This document shows, one piece after another, positions 7,686 through 15,177 of a stretch of 20,424 nt of DNA. The translations under genes were made by a program, and so were the position numbers. The stretch's first letter is position 1. Every line of letters starts with the position of its first letter. This stretch comes from Ruminococcus sp. CAG:563 (GTDB lineage: Bacteria; Bacillota; Clostridia; Oscillospirales; Acutalibacteraceae), in the NCBI GenBank assembly GCA_000434915.1, contig FR882085.1, positions 1-20,424 of the forward strand. Direction: 5' to 3'. The notes below the pieces were generated by a model, which saw only the letters and a list, made by a program, of their open reading frames with translations, searched no databases and was not told where the DNA came from.

Positions 7686-7780
7686 AACTTAATACACCAT
7701 ACTTTCCCGTTACGGACTTTTCAGTCCGTCATCTTTTAGCACCGAGGGGCTCGGCGGAACCGAACCCCGTGTATTAAGTT
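7686..7780 (-). other. Three-way-junction structure upstream of rep (candidate origin or cis RNA)
   Basis: Minus-strand order: AACUUAAUACAC (7780-7769) closes with GUGUAUUAAGUU (7697-7686), 12 perfect bp. Inside are GGGGUUCGG-UUCCG-CCGAGCCCC (7768-7746, 9 bp with one G-U) and ACGGACU-GAAA-AGUCCGU (7729-7712, 7 bp with a GNRA loop). Two unpaired purine-rich joints, UCGGUGCUAAAAGAUG and AACGGGAAAGUAUG, complete it. The GNRA loop and the G-U pair favour a minus-strand RNA; the position beside a HUH Rep gene favours an origin. Confidence 0.7.
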
Positions 7781-7796
7781 TTTGAGTTAAGAAGTT

Positions 7797-8189
7797 TTAT
7801 TTAACTTCAACGCTCGGAATAACGTTTGTGTCAAAAAATACTTTATAATGATATGGGTCAGAGTGTGTGCCTCCGATATCTTCGACTACATATAAGGTGT
7901 AGTCATTAAGATAGACATAGTTCTTTTTATATGTATCTTTTGAGGTTTTGGCGGTAACAACAAGCTCGTTAGTTGTATTGTTTGAGATATCGATATATCC
8001 TTCGATATAAAGGATGATCTTATCGGTTCGGGCGTTGTAAACAGTTACCCTGCGTTCACAGTCGAAATAGTTTGCCTGCCTATTCAAGTTGTGATTTACG
8101 CGCTCTGCTTCGGTGCAACCCTGAAACAAGCCGCTAACAAGTATGATCGCTAAAATTACAGCGATACATTTTTTAAAATACTTTTTCAT
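7797..8189 (-). CDS. Small secreted lipoprotein of prophage early region
   Basis: 130 aa. A Lys-rich start, a hydrophobic stretch (IAVILAIILVSG) and a lipobox-like LFQGC (C25) predict a lipid-anchored surface protein; the lipobox is imperfect (Q at -2). The mature part is strand-rich (ERRVTVYNARTDKIILYIEG), like the beta-sandwich lipoproteins annotated in many Firmicute prophages. The ATG follows AAGGAGAGTATTATTT. Its role is unknown; a surface lipoprotein in a prophage could act in superinfection exclusion, but nothing in the sequence proves that. Confidence 0.8.
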   Translation of the reverse strand: MKKYFKKCIAVILAIILVSGLFQGCTEAERVNHNLNRQANYFDCERRVTVYNARTDKIILYIEGYIDISNNTTNELVVTAKTSKDTYKKNYVYLNDYTLYVVEDIGGTHSDPYHYKVFFDTNVIPSVEVK

Positions 8190-8203
8190 AAATAATACTC
8201 TCC

Positions 8204-8605
8204 TTAATATTTTTCATTTGCTTTCAATTCTTCCGTATGACCGACTGTGCGCTTAACGGAGATTGAGCCTTTGCCGGATTTACTGATTTTAACTTTGCCA
8301 TGACCGACGGTCGTAACAGTCAGGTCAAAAACCTTAGCGTCAGCAATCAAGCGAGCTGTTTTCTTGAGAATGTCGATTATTTCATCATTCTCAATTTCCG
8401 TCATGCCGAGCTCGCGCGCATTGGCAACGCAAAGCGACTCGATGTTAAAACAAGTTTCGTCAATCTGCTTTTCCTTACTTCGCCAAGCGCGGGCGGCTGG
8501 GCAGTTGCAGGTTTGTAACGCAAGCTCGGCGGCTTCGGTATCAGTCAAAGTTCGATCATCCTCATTCATCAGAGCCTGTCCGCATTTTGGACATGTTACT
8601 ATCAT
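8204..8605 (-). CDS. Zinc-ribbon protein, unknown function
   Basis: 133 aa. The N-terminus has CPKC (residues 5-8) and a second pair CNC near residue 33, a probable zinc ribbon, followed by a helical region and a strand-rich tail (LTVTTVGHGKVKISKSGKGSISV). The start follows CGGGAGGTGAACTAA. It overlaps the DUF4406 gene by 44 nt, an overlap compatible with phage gene packing. No known family recognised. Confidence 0.75.
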   Translation of the reverse strand: MIVTCPKCGQALMNEDDRTLTDTEAAELALQTCNCPAARAWRSKEKQIDETCFNIESLCVANARELGMTEIENDEIIDILKKTARLIADAKVFDLTVTTVGHGKVKISKSGKGSISVKRTVGHTEELKANEKY

Positions 8606-8957
8606 TTAGTTCACCTCCCGTTCTTAAATATTTTAAAATTATTTCGATTTGCCTCTGCATTATATATTCCTCAAAGGCTGTCCACGCCTTTTTAATATAT
8701 CTACAGTATTGCATCTCGAGTAATGCTCCTGAACTTTCTTTATAATCCGGAGCAAAAACGACTATATCCGATGAGTCAATCATGGCGAAACAAATTCTTG
8801 TATAATCAGCCGGGGTTAAGCCCTGCGGAAGCTTTGCGGGGTTAATTATGACCGTTCCGGGCATTTTCAGCAGTTCTGATTCCATGTTTGCAAATTTGTC
8901 TTTGTAATTCGGGTCACCGGTAATCTTCCCGGCAATATAAATTTTAGTCTTTAGCAT
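8562..8957 (-). CDS. DUF4406 (nucleoside 2-deoxyribosyltransferase-like) protein
   Basis: 131 aa. KIYIAGKITGDPNY at the N-terminus, then INPAKLPQG, then MIDSSDIVVFAPDYKESSGALLEMQYC: the Rossmann-like fold and conserved S-D and SSGALLE signature of DUF4406, related to nucleoside 2-deoxyribosyltransferases. Such phage proteins may alter nucleotides or nucleotide signals; the substrate is not known. The start at 8957 was chosen because it begins the fold; it overlaps the upstream 63-aa gene by 14 nt and has only a weak ribosome binding site (ACGGAACAA). An upstream ATG at 8990 would add 11 basic residues. Confidence 0.8.
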   Translation of the reverse strand: MLKTKIYIAGKITGDPNYKDKFANMESELLKMPGTVIINPAKLPQGLTPADYTRICFAMIDSSDIVVFAPDYKESSGALLEMQYCRYIKKAWTAFEEYIMQRQIEIILKYLRTGGELNDSNMSKMRTGSDE

Positions 8958-9135
8958 TTGTTCCGTCACTTTCCTTTCTCGCAGCCTCAAATTTAATAAA
9001 TCGTTTTAGTTTCCGCGAACATTTTCGGCACACAGTTCTTTTTCTTGCAAAGACCATGATATTATTGCCTATCTCAACATCTCGCTGATCCAAAATACTC
9101 TTTATTTCTTTACCGCACATATCGCAGCAGGTCAT
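8944..9135 (-). CDS. Four-cysteine zinc-finger small protein
   Basis: 63 aa with CDMC near the N-terminus and CRKC near residue 36, separated by a basic strand-rich stretch, then a Lys/Arg-rich helix (RKLKRFIKFEAARK). This looks like a treble-clef or zinc-ribbon nucleic-acid binder. It begins 4 nt after the helicase stop with only a weak site (GAAGA). Function unknown. Confidence 0.7.
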   Translation of the reverse strand: MTCCDMCGKEIKSILDQRDVEIGNNIMVFARKRTVCRKCSRKLKRFIKFEAARKESDGTNAKD

Positions 9136-9141
9136 TTTTCT

Positions 9142-11643
9142 TCACGCTCCCTCGCCTATAAAGTCAAATAAAGTCGGTGTGTCGTACTGTTCTTCGGCGC
9201 TTTTGAGATATCCGACGCCGTCACGGAAATAATCAGCGTTAAGCTCAATTCCGTATCCTCGGCGGTTCATCTTTACGGCCGTGTACGGCACCGTCATAAG
9301 TCCGCCGAACGGGTCAAGGACAAGGTCGCCTTCGTTGGAATATCTGTTGATAATTCTTTCAACGATATCCAGCTGAAGCGGACAAACATGCAAATTTTTA
9401 CAGCGTTGACTCTGAGTTGTATTGAGCGTTCGCATACGATTGATATCATCCCATATCTGATCCGACCACGACGCAGGCGGCATCATCATAAACGTTGCCG
9501 GGAGTTTGCCGTCCTCATCGAGAGCTTCGGTCATTGCTACGTGTTGATTAAAGTTATAGACATTGGATTCTGACTGCTTTTTATATGCTTTTTGGATATC
9601 CTTAACGCTCATTTTTTTGATTTCTTCCTTTGTCAACAAACGATCTCCACTCGAACGGTAAAAAGCGTGTGCGTCAAGCTGCCATTGTGCACGGGTATAG
9701 TCTGTCTTATCCTTTGTGACAGGTATATCCGCGTATGCTTTCGTGGTGTCCGTCGGCAGCTTTCGGAATAACAAAACATATTCGGGACAGCCGATGCCCA
9801 TCTTGGTGCCGTCTTTGCACTGTTCGGTCCAGCCGAGGCGGTAAGTCTGATTGTTTTCTCTGACAACGTCCGTTAGAACTACAATTCTTCCCATATAACG
9901 GAATCCGTGTTTTGTGAAATGCATAACCGTCATGTCACTAAATGGATCAACCGTCGGCATTCCGTCACCGGTTGCATTGCCGAAAAGAATTCTGTCTTTG
10001 ACATGGATCGCCGCAATTCTTCCTGGCTTTAAAATCCTGAGAAGCTCCGGCGTAAGGAAATCCATCTGCTCAAAAAATTTATCATTATCGGAATTGTGTC
10101 CGAAATCGTTGTAACTCGGTGTGTATTCATAGTGATTTGAAAACGGGATTGAGCTGAGAATCAAATCAACCGAGTTTCCCGGCATTGTCTTTGCTTCTTC
10201 AACACAGTCGTTGTTGACTGCCGTAAATCTTTCGCCTTTAACTTCCACTCTTTTCACTCCTTTTGACCTTCTCATTTTCTCCATAATAACTTTATGGCTT
10301 ATTCCGTTTTTACGGACAATCTCAGACATCTGCCGAGATTGATGATTAAATCTGTCCCACTTCGCAAGCAGCTCGTCAAGTATGCTTTGCTCATTTGCGG
10401 TGTAGATAATGTCGATAATTACCTTCTCCGTCTGCAAAAAACGGTAAATTCTATGTATTGCCTGGATAAAATCATTGAATTTGTAATCTATACCGACAAA
10501 TATTGCCCTGTGGCAATGCTTCTGAAAATTGCAGCCCGAACCGCTGATTATCTTTTTTGTTGCAAGAAGTCTGATTTTGCCCTCAGAAAAATCAATTGTG
10601 TTTTTCTCTCTGATGTCGAGATCTTGCGAACCGTAAACCTCAACAGCTTCCGGCAGAGCTTTTTTAATCGCTTTTCGCTCACTTTCAAGGTCGTGCCATA
10701 AAATAAAATGGTCGTTCGGTGCGCTGTCAACAATTTCTTTCATGCAAGCTATACGGGCTTCGAGGCTGTCCTGTTTTTCTCTCGCCGCCTGTGTAAGCCC
10801 CTGCGCCGCATCAAGTTCAAATTCAACCTGACCGTTTCTGCGATCAGTCTGATATCTGATTTCCGATGTCAGCTTGTGATACCGTATATCCATCTGTGGC
10901 AAATCATATCCTGTTGAATCAAATCCGAGATCAGCCGGTGAATTAAGGAATAAAGCCCACGAGGATACCCAAAGCCAAAACTCCTGTTCCTTGTGAGGGT
11001 AAAGCGTGAGGTTGTTTGCTTTTGTGCTGTCTCGCTTAAAAAATCTTGTCAAAGCCTGTCCCGTGTCCATAACCTCAAGATATCCTGCATAATGTATAAT
11101 CTCTTTGTATTTGTTCGGGTCTGGCGTTGCCGTTGCAACAAGCTTATACTTAATGCCCTCGAATTTCGGTAAAAACATCTGATATGTTTTCGAGCCAAAC
11201 GAGCGCAAAACAGACGCTTCGTCAAGGCAAACACACGAAAAGTATTTCGGGTCGATATCACCATCACGGACACGTTCATAATTTGTCATGCATATTTCAT
11301 CGGTACAGTTTTCAATCTCATCCATTGTTCGGACATACTTCGGCGGATCAATACCGAGTAAATTCACGGCGTCATGTGTGAACTCCTGCCTAACGCCGAG
11401 CGGCAAAACAAGCAGCGCACGACCGCCTTCATGTTTCAATACCAAGCGGCAGAATTCAAGTTCCTGTACCGTCTTTCCGAGACCGAAAGACTCAAACAAT
11501 GCACGTCTACCGCCTTTGCAAGCCCCTTTTACCGCTTCTCTCTGGTGCGGTTTTAAATTTGGATTTATTTCATCGTCTGCAACGTCAAAGCCGCTGTCCT
11601 CCGCAATGCAGACTTTGTTATTTAAAAAATCGTCGTATGTCAT
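9142..11643 (-). CDS. SNF2-type helicase fused to a DNA methyltransferase
   Basis: 833 aa in one unbroken frame. Residues 30-415 form a superfamily 2 helicase: Q-motif-like KPHQREAV (31-38), Walker A GLGKT (54-58), DEAS box (141-144), TATP (171-174), and motifs V/VI GSGCNFQ ... QAIHRIYRF. Residues 470-833 form a beta-class N4/N6 DNA methylase: motif IV as SSIPF (497-501) instead of the usual (D/S)PP(Y/F), and motif I DPFGG (777-781) near the C-terminus followed by YGIELNADYF. Helicase-methylase fusions are known as anti-restriction proteins (phage P1 DarB is a larger analogue), so protection of phage DNA is a reasonable role. The isoleucine in motif IV may alter activity. The ATG overlaps the upstream TGA by 4 nt. 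Confidence 0.88.
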   Translation of the reverse strand: MTYDDFLNNKVCIAEDSGFDVADDEINPNLKPHQREAVKGACKGGRRALFESFGLGKTVQELEFCRLVLKHEGGRALLVLPLGVRQEFTHDAVNLLGIDPPKYVRTMDEIENCTDEICMTNYERVRDGDIDPKYFSCVCLDEASVLRSFGSKTYQMFLPKFEGIKYKLVATATPDPNKYKEIIHYAGYLEVMDTGQALTRFFKRDSTKANNLTLYPHKEQEFWLWVSSWALFLNSPADLGFDSTGYDLPQMDIRYHKLTSEIRYQTDRRNGQVEFELDAAQGLTQAAREKQDSLEARIACMKEIVDSAPNDHFILWHDLESERKAIKKALPEAVEVYGSQDLDIREKNTIDFSEGKIRLLATKKIISGSGCNFQKHCHRAIFVGIDYKFNDFIQAIHRIYRFLQTEKVIIDIIYTANEQSILDELLAKWDRFNHQSRQMSEIVRKNGISHKVIMEKMRRSKGVKRVEVKGERFTAVNNDCVEEAKTMPGNSVDLILSSIPFSNHYEYTPSYNDFGHNSDNDKFFEQMDFLTPELLRILKPGRIAAIHVKDRILFGNATGDGMPTVDPFSDMTVMHFTKHGFRYMGRIVVLTDVVRENNQTYRLGWTEQCKDGTKMGIGCPEYVLLFRKLPTDTTKAYADIPVTKDKTDYTRAQWQLDAHAFYRSSGDRLLTKEEIKKMSVKDIQKAYKKQSESNVYNFNQHVAMTEALDEDGKLPATFMMMPPASWSDQIWDDINRMRTLNTTQSQRCKNLHVCPLQLDIVERIINRYSNEGDLVLDPFGGLMTVPYTAVKMNRRGYGIELNADYFRDGVGYLKSAEEQYDTPTLFDFIGEGA

Positions 11644-11822
11644 TTTTGACTTTCACCTGTTTTTCGTTGTGTCTTATATATAAATTGTACGGAACCTACA
11701 TCAAAAGCCCCGGTTAATTCACTGCCGTGGTGGACGATGTAGCATTCGAGTTCTTCGTTTAACTCAATTCGGTCACCCTCAATAGTGTAAGAGACGTCTT
11801 TTGTAGTTTGAACATAAACCAT
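11640..11822 (-). CDS. Small protein of unknown function
   Basis: 60 aa, start MVYVQTTKDVSY at the ATG behind GTGAGGAT, chosen over longer frames that lack a ribosome binding site. It is strand-rich and acidic, with no known motif. It overlaps the helicase start (ATGA) at its end and the 121-aa gene's stop precedes it by a few bases, so it is part of the compact early operon. Confidence 0.6.
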   Translation of the reverse strand: MVYVQTTKDVSYTIEGDRIELNEELECYIVHHGSELTGAFDVGSVQFIYKTQRKTGESQK

Positions 11823-11826
11823 ATCC

Positions 11827-12192
11827 TCACCTAATCCTAAAAAAAGCTGTAATTGTGTGAAATATATTGTCAAGTGCTTGCTTGATTTTGGATATTGCAG
11901 GAGGTGCGGTACCTGCGGTTGAACGTGCAAGCTCGGCGAAATAAGCTTTCAGCTCCGGGCGCTCACGGAGAATCTTGTTGACTGCCGTATCAAGCGCACC
12001 GATATAGGCGTTCCAGGCTTCAAGCTCGGCAGTCGGTGAGCCGACCGAAACAATCAGCTCATTTTCAAACATTTTAGTTTTCTTGTTGTACTCGGACTCT
12101 ATGACATAAAATTGATCTCCGTCATCGTCCTCACGCAACATCATTCGAGCGAGATGCGTCGTGTCGCACGGGAAGAGCTGTTTTTCTTTCAT
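11827..12192 (-). CDS. Hypothetical early protein
   Basis: 121 aa. The ATG follows AAAAGGCAAA, whereas the longer upstream frame has no site. The protein is mixed helical (MKEKQLFPCDTTHLARMML ... LDTAVNKILRERPELKAYF) and ends in a hydrophobic-basic tail. No family recognised. Its start overlaps the end of the 118-aa gene by 62 nt in another frame, an unusually long overlap, and its stop TGA lies 5 nt before the next gene's ATG. Confidence 0.65.
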   Translation of the reverse strand: MKEKQLFPCDTTHLARMMLREDDDGDQFYVIESEYNKKTKMFENELIVSVGSPTAELEAWNAYIGALDTAVNKILRERPELKAYFAELARSTAGTAPPAISKIKQALDNIFHTITAFFRIR

Positions 12193-12487
12193 TTTGCCTT
12201 TTACACTCCATGTAATAATTAAGTAGAAATGATACTTTGCATTGTGCTTCGATTGTTTTAAGTCCGATTTCAAGTCCGCCGATTTTTTTGAGATATTCAG
12301 CGAATTCTTTTCTGTATTTTTTTGACATATAAATTTCGAATTCGATGTGTTGAATATCCGAAAGCGGAAAATGTGAAGGTTCGCCGATTCTCTTGCAATA
12401 TGCATCACGCTCAAGCTGCATCGTGTGATCGCACATGTTGAGCGTCCGGCCGTACCTGTCCGGAGGAAACTTAAAGTAAGTTTGCAT
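12131..12487 (-). CDS. Hypothetical early protein, partly overlapped
   Basis: 118 aa, start MQTYFKFPPDRYG with AGGACGAAGGACG upstream. Internal sequence LERDAYCKRIGEPSHFPLS is helical and charged; the last 20 residues lie in the 62-nt overlap with the downstream gene and look non-conserved. The upstream 83-aa gene also overlaps its start by 17 nt. I do not recognise a function. Either this C-terminus or the downstream start may be annotated too long; comparison with relatives would decide. Confidence 0.55.
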   Translation of the reverse strand: MQTYFKFPPDRYGRTLNMCDHTMQLERDAYCKRIGEPSHFPLSDIQHIEFEIYMSKKYRKEFAEYLKKIGGLEIGLKTIEAQCKVSFLLNYYMECKRQNERKTALPVRHDASRSNDVA

Positions 12488-12722
12488 CGTCCTTCGTCCT
12501 ATCGTACAGCAAGCGAGCTTTGAGATCTTTGTTTTCCTCGGCAAGTTTTTGGTAATTCTCAATCAGCTCATTGTGGTCATCAGTTACCTTTTGATACTCT
12601 TTAAGGATGACAGTGTTAAGCTCTTCAGCTTTTTTGCAGCTGTCGTTCATTACGAAAAGTGCAATCGTCAAAAAAATTGCAATTACAAAACAAAATATAT
12701 AAAGCAAGGTAAGTGTGTTCAT
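12471..12722 (-). CDS. Membrane-anchored coiled-coil protein
   Basis: 83 aa. One N-terminal transmembrane helix (LLYIFCFVIAIFLTIALFV, about residues 6-24) is followed by a long charged helix rich in E, K and N (KKAEELNTVILKEYQKV), a probable coiled coil. Small phage membrane proteins of this kind can act in lysis regulation or exclusion, but the sequence gives no direct evidence. Ends with TAA, overlapping the next start. Confidence 0.65.
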   Translation of the reverse strand: MNTLTLLYIFCFVIAIFLTIALFVMNDSCKKAEELNTVILKEYQKVTDDHNELIENYQKLAEENKDLKARLLYDRTKDDANLL

Positions 12723-12723
12723 C

Positions 12724-13026
12724 TTATTTCTCTCCTTTATTCGGCATGGGCATTGTTACGATATATTCGGCACCTGTGTTTCCAAGGTCTCTAAGCATTT
12801 CATGAAATACTTCCATTTCATTGGTGTCAAAATCTTTTTTGATGAAATCAACATATCTCATCATGACCGCTGCAATAAACGGCCTGTTCGCCTTCGTTAA
12901 GGGACTTATGGCGGTGCCTATTTGTGCTGAAATTTTGTTTAACGCTTCAACAAAAAGCTTGTGATCAGCCGTAAGAGCGGATTTTTTAAATAATTCTTCG
13001 GCTTCTAAAATAAGATTATTATTCAT
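12724..13026 (-). CDS. Hypothetical early protein
   Basis: 100 aa. The ATG (MNNNLILEAEELF) follows GGACGTGTGAAA and overlaps the end of the ParB-like gene by 8 nt. All-helical, with a short hydrophobic stretch (RPFIAAVMMRYVDFI). An upstream in-frame start lies inside the ParB gene and would add about 13 residues but is less likely. Function unknown. Confidence 0.7.
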   Translation of the reverse strand: MNNNLILEAEELFKKSALTADHKLFVEALNKISAQIGTAISPLTKANRPFIAAVMMRYVDFIKKDFDTNEMEVFHEMLRDLGNTGAEYIVTMPMPNKGEK

Positions 13027-14356
13027 TTTCACACGTCCTTCCGTATATTTCATGTGTTCCGTCAATAAGCCGCTGTTCTTCCTTGGTAAGCTTAAATCCG
13101 AGACTTTTAAGAGCTTTTACAGCGCACAAGCTGAAAAGATTTTTGTCATACTCTCCGGAGTATGATTTATATGTTTTAATACTTTTCACACACAATATCG
13201 CTTTGAGAAGAAAAGCAGCAGGTTTTCGGTCGATGTTATAGAGGATTTCCGGATTGAGCTTGCCGGCGATGATTTCTTCGTCGGTTATATTTGCTTCTTC
13301 CCAATCAATTCCGGCAGCTTCGCAAAACTCGGTATCTTCCACCGATCTATAGCAGCTGCCGCTCATTTGTATTTCAACAAACAGCCTTAATACGATTGGC
13401 AGTGTCTTTTTATCTTCGGAAAGATCGTTCACAAACATCATTACTCTTGTGTTAAAGAGGTCAAACATTTCATCAAGCTCGGCGATTTTGGCGGTTCTGA
13501 ATTCCTCAGCTCTTTTCCTGTTTGCTTCTGCTTCGTCATTCACCTCTGTCTCGGGCTTTTTCTTGTAAAAATATATCCAATTGCCCCATGCCTCGAATTT
13601 ATAGAAAGTTTCGTTTGGCGACGTTCCATCCGGCAATTCAAGTTCTTCGGGTTTTACATCTGAATAGCTAAAGCTTTTGATGCTATTGTATATTTTCCAT
13701 GCATCATGGAGTTCTTCTTCCGGAATAGGGCAAATACCTTTGCTTTTGAGATAATCAATCCACTGCTGCTTTTTCTTTTGCTTTTCAATGTTCTGCAGTT
13801 CTTGGTCAACAGCGTATTTAATGTAGCCGTGCTTATTTTCTTTTATAAGCTTGTTTCTGATATTAACGTCCGAAATTTTTTCAAGATATGTGAAGTCTTC
13901 GAGTGTCAGATCACTGTTTAAGATGTTGTCTTTATCAAGCTTTGCGATTTCAAGGCGGTGCTTGACGGTATCCTTGCTAAATCCCGACATTTCTGAAATA
14001 CTTTCAACGGTTTCGCCGAGATCAAGCATGAGCTGAAATCCGTCCGCCTGCTCAATGTAGGACAGCTCCGAACGTTGCATGTTTTCAAGCAGCATCGTTG
14101 ACAGCTGTGTTTTACGGTCCATGTCAACAACAGCGCACGGGGCAGTTTCAAGTCCTGCGAGCTTTGCGGCTGCAAGTCGGCGATGTCCGATAACCGCCAA
14201 GTAGCGACCGTCATCTTTTGGAACAACGGTCAAGTTTTGCATGATTCCGTTAGCTTTGATGCTTTCGGCAAGCTCGGTGAGATTTCCGAGGTTCTTTCTT
14301 GGATTTTCGGGGTGTGGGTCTATGAGATTGATTGATAGTTGTTTAATTGTTTCCAT
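13019..14356 (-). CDS. ParB/RepB/Spo0J-family protein, stand-alone
   Basis: 445 aa. Residues 1-75 hold the ParB N-terminal fold with GHRRLAAAKLAG (57-68), the CTP-binding box equivalent of GERR; LLENMQRSEL (89-98) is the second ParB box, followed by a helix-turn-helix (SISEMSGFSKDTVKHRL). The C-terminal 250 residues are charged and do not match a family I know. There is no ParA partner in the window, so classical partition is unlikely; stand-alone ParB-like phage proteins may act as DNA-binding regulators or nucleases. The start follows GAGAGGAGCACTAAAC, 2 nt after the previous stop. Confidence 0.88.
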   Translation of the reverse strand: METIKQLSINLIDPHPENPRKNLGNLTELAESIKANGIMQNLTVVPKDDGRYLAVIGHRRLAAAKLAGLETAPCAVVDMDRKTQLSTMLLENMQRSELSYIEQADGFQLMLDLGETVESISEMSGFSKDTVKHRLEIAKLDKDNILNSDLTLEDFTYLEKISDVNIRNKLIKENKHGYIKYAVDQELQNIEKQKKKQQWIDYLKSKGICPIPEEELHDAWKIYNSIKSFSYSDVKPEELELPDGTSPNETFYKFEAWGNWIYFYKKKPETEVNDEAEANRKRAEEFRTAKIAELDEMFDLFNTRVMMFVNDLSEDKKTLPIVLRLFVEIQMSGSCYRSVEDTEFCEAAGIDWEEANITDEEIIAGKLNPEILYNIDRKPAAFLLKAILCVKSIKTYKSYSGEYDKNLFSLCAVKALKSLGFKLTKEEQRLIDGTHEIYGRTCENE

Positions 14357-14358
14357 GT

Positions 14359-14625
14359 TTAGTGCTCCTCTCTGACTGTTTTCTGCATCGTGTATTTAAT
14401 GAGTGCAAGGCGGTTGACCTGCAGCTTCCTGCCAATTTTAATTAAAGGAAAATCGGGACGGCTCATGAATTCCTGTGCTGTCTGCTTGCTCCAGCCAAAC
14501 ATCTCGGCGACATCGTCGGAATCCATAATCAACCCCTCGCCACAGTCCTCGAGAGCTTTAATTGATGAGATTATTTCTATAAGGTCGCGGTTAAGCTCCT
14601 GAATGTTGTCGGTAGTCAATTCCAT
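14359..14625 (-). CDS. AlpA/excisionase-like helix-turn-helix protein
   Basis: 88 aa. The C-terminal half, DVAEMFGWSKQTAQEFMSRP followed by FPLIKIGRKLQVNRLALIKY, has the winged-helix pattern of HTH_17/AlpA and Xis-type proteins (DVAexLGvs..T...w...fP.ikiGr..rf). It may be the excisionase, or an early transcription factor. It has an internal translational link: its start codon lies inside the 3' end of the 19-aa leader gene, and its ribosome binding site (AGGGGAGG) is within that leader. Two copies of TTYAACGCACTACC lie upstream. Confidence 0.8.
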   Translation of the reverse strand: MELTTDNIQELNRDLIEIISSIKALEDCGEGLIMDSDDVAEMFGWSKQTAQEFMSRPDFPLIKIGRKLQVNRLALIKYTMQKTVREEH

Positions 14626-14675
14626 CTCTTGTCGCCTCCCCTGCTGAATTTACGTTTATGTATTCTGTTTTGCAT
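14616..14675 (-). CDS. 19-aa leader peptide overlapping the excisionase-like gene
   Basis: ATG at 14673-14675 behind AAAGAAAGGTGATTTTT; a 19-codon frame, MQNRIHKRKFSRGG..., strongly basic, ends at 14616, 10 nt inside the next gene. The stop overlaps the next start region, so ribosomes ending here would expose or restart at the downstream ATG. It may be a real leader peptide or only a coupling device. Confidence 0.55.
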   Translation of the reverse strand: MQNRIHKRKFSRGGDKRWN

Positions 14676-14693
14676 AAAAATCACCTTTCTTTT

Positions 14694-14707
14694 GGTAGTG
14701 CGTTAAA
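14694..14707 (-). repeat. Leader repeat copy A (TTTAACGCACTACC)
   Basis: Upstream of the 19-aa leader, followed by AAAAGAAAGG. One of four near-identical 13-14 nt elements, each directly before a Shine-Dalgarno-like run. This copy has T for C at position 3. Confidence 0.85.
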
Positions 14708-14723
14708 TTTTGTTTCTTTCCTC

Positions 14724-14737
14724 GGTAGTGCGTTGAA
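14724..14737 (-). repeat. Leader repeat copy B (TTCAACGCACTACC)
   Basis: Second copy, 30 nt upstream of copy A and 6 nt after the 27-aa gene's stop, followed by GAGGAAAG. No gene start directly follows it, so it may be a remnant or a tandem duplication. Confidence 0.85.
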
Positions 14738-14742
14738 TAAGA

Positions 14743-14826
14743 TTAAAATATGCCGCTCAATTTAAGAACAACAACGGCCGTTATAAAACCAATCCATAAG
14801 ATCAGAACGGAAACAAGCTTTTCCAT
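14743..14826 (-). CDS. 27-aa single-span membrane peptide
   Basis: Strong ribosome binding site AGGAGGTGATTTA before the ATG at 14824-14826. The 27-residue product starts MEKLVSVLILWIGFITAVVV and ends KLSGIF, a single hydrophobic helix with a short charged start. The site quality and the all-hydrophobic composition make it a believable gene. Small phage membrane peptides can be holin-like or regulatory; its role is unknown. Confidence 0.75.
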   Translation of the reverse strand: MEKLVSVLILWIGFITAVVVLKLSGIF

Positions 14827-14906
14827 TAAATCACCTCCTGTTTAATTATGTGAATTATTTTCATCTTTGCTATAATGTAAAATAAGGGCGAATCCTCGGT
14901 TTACCG

Positions 14907-15134
14907 TTAATTTTGTAGATCCTTCTTTGCCACTGTTTGAAGCTCTGTGAGAATTTCTCTCTTACTCCACTCGCTTACATCGGAGCAAAGCCATATAACG
15001 GCTGCAATCTCTTCAATCGGTGTTTCTACATCAACCATGCGAAACATTTTGCAGTACTGCTCCTTTGTTCCCTGTGTAAACCACCGATGTTTGTTGCAAA
15101 GTTCGTAAACATTGCTAAAATTAAGTCCGTACAT
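14907..15134 (-). CDS. Hypothetical first gene of the early operon
   Basis: 75 aa, mostly helical, starting MYGLNFSNVYELCNKHRWF, with IEEIAAVIWLCSDVSEWSK. Very good ribosome binding site ACAGGAGGAATTTAAA. It is the first gene after the structured leader (15178-15300) and its repressor operator, so probably the earliest lytic product. No family recognised. Confidence 0.75.
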   Translation of the reverse strand: MYGLNFSNVYELCNKHRWFTQGTKEQYCKMFRMVDVETPIEEIAAVIWLCSDVSEWSKREILTELQTVAKKDLQN

Positions 15135-15152
15135 TTTAAATTCCTCCTGTTT

Positions 15153-15165
15153 GTAGTGCGTTGAA
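15153..15165 (-). repeat. Leader repeat copy C (TTCAACGCACTAC)
   Basis: Lies 12 nt after the 24-bp leader stem (15178-15282) and 4 nt before AGGAGG of the 75-aa gene. The preceding sequence GGCGGA...CACA also occurs before copy D in the integrase leader. Confidence 0.85.
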
Positions 15166-15177
15166 TGTGTTTGCTCT

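Noticed and set aside
7686..7780. Hammerhead or other known self-cleaving ribozyme
   Set aside because: No CUGAUGA core and no matching conserved joint; the GAAA is a simple tetraloop.
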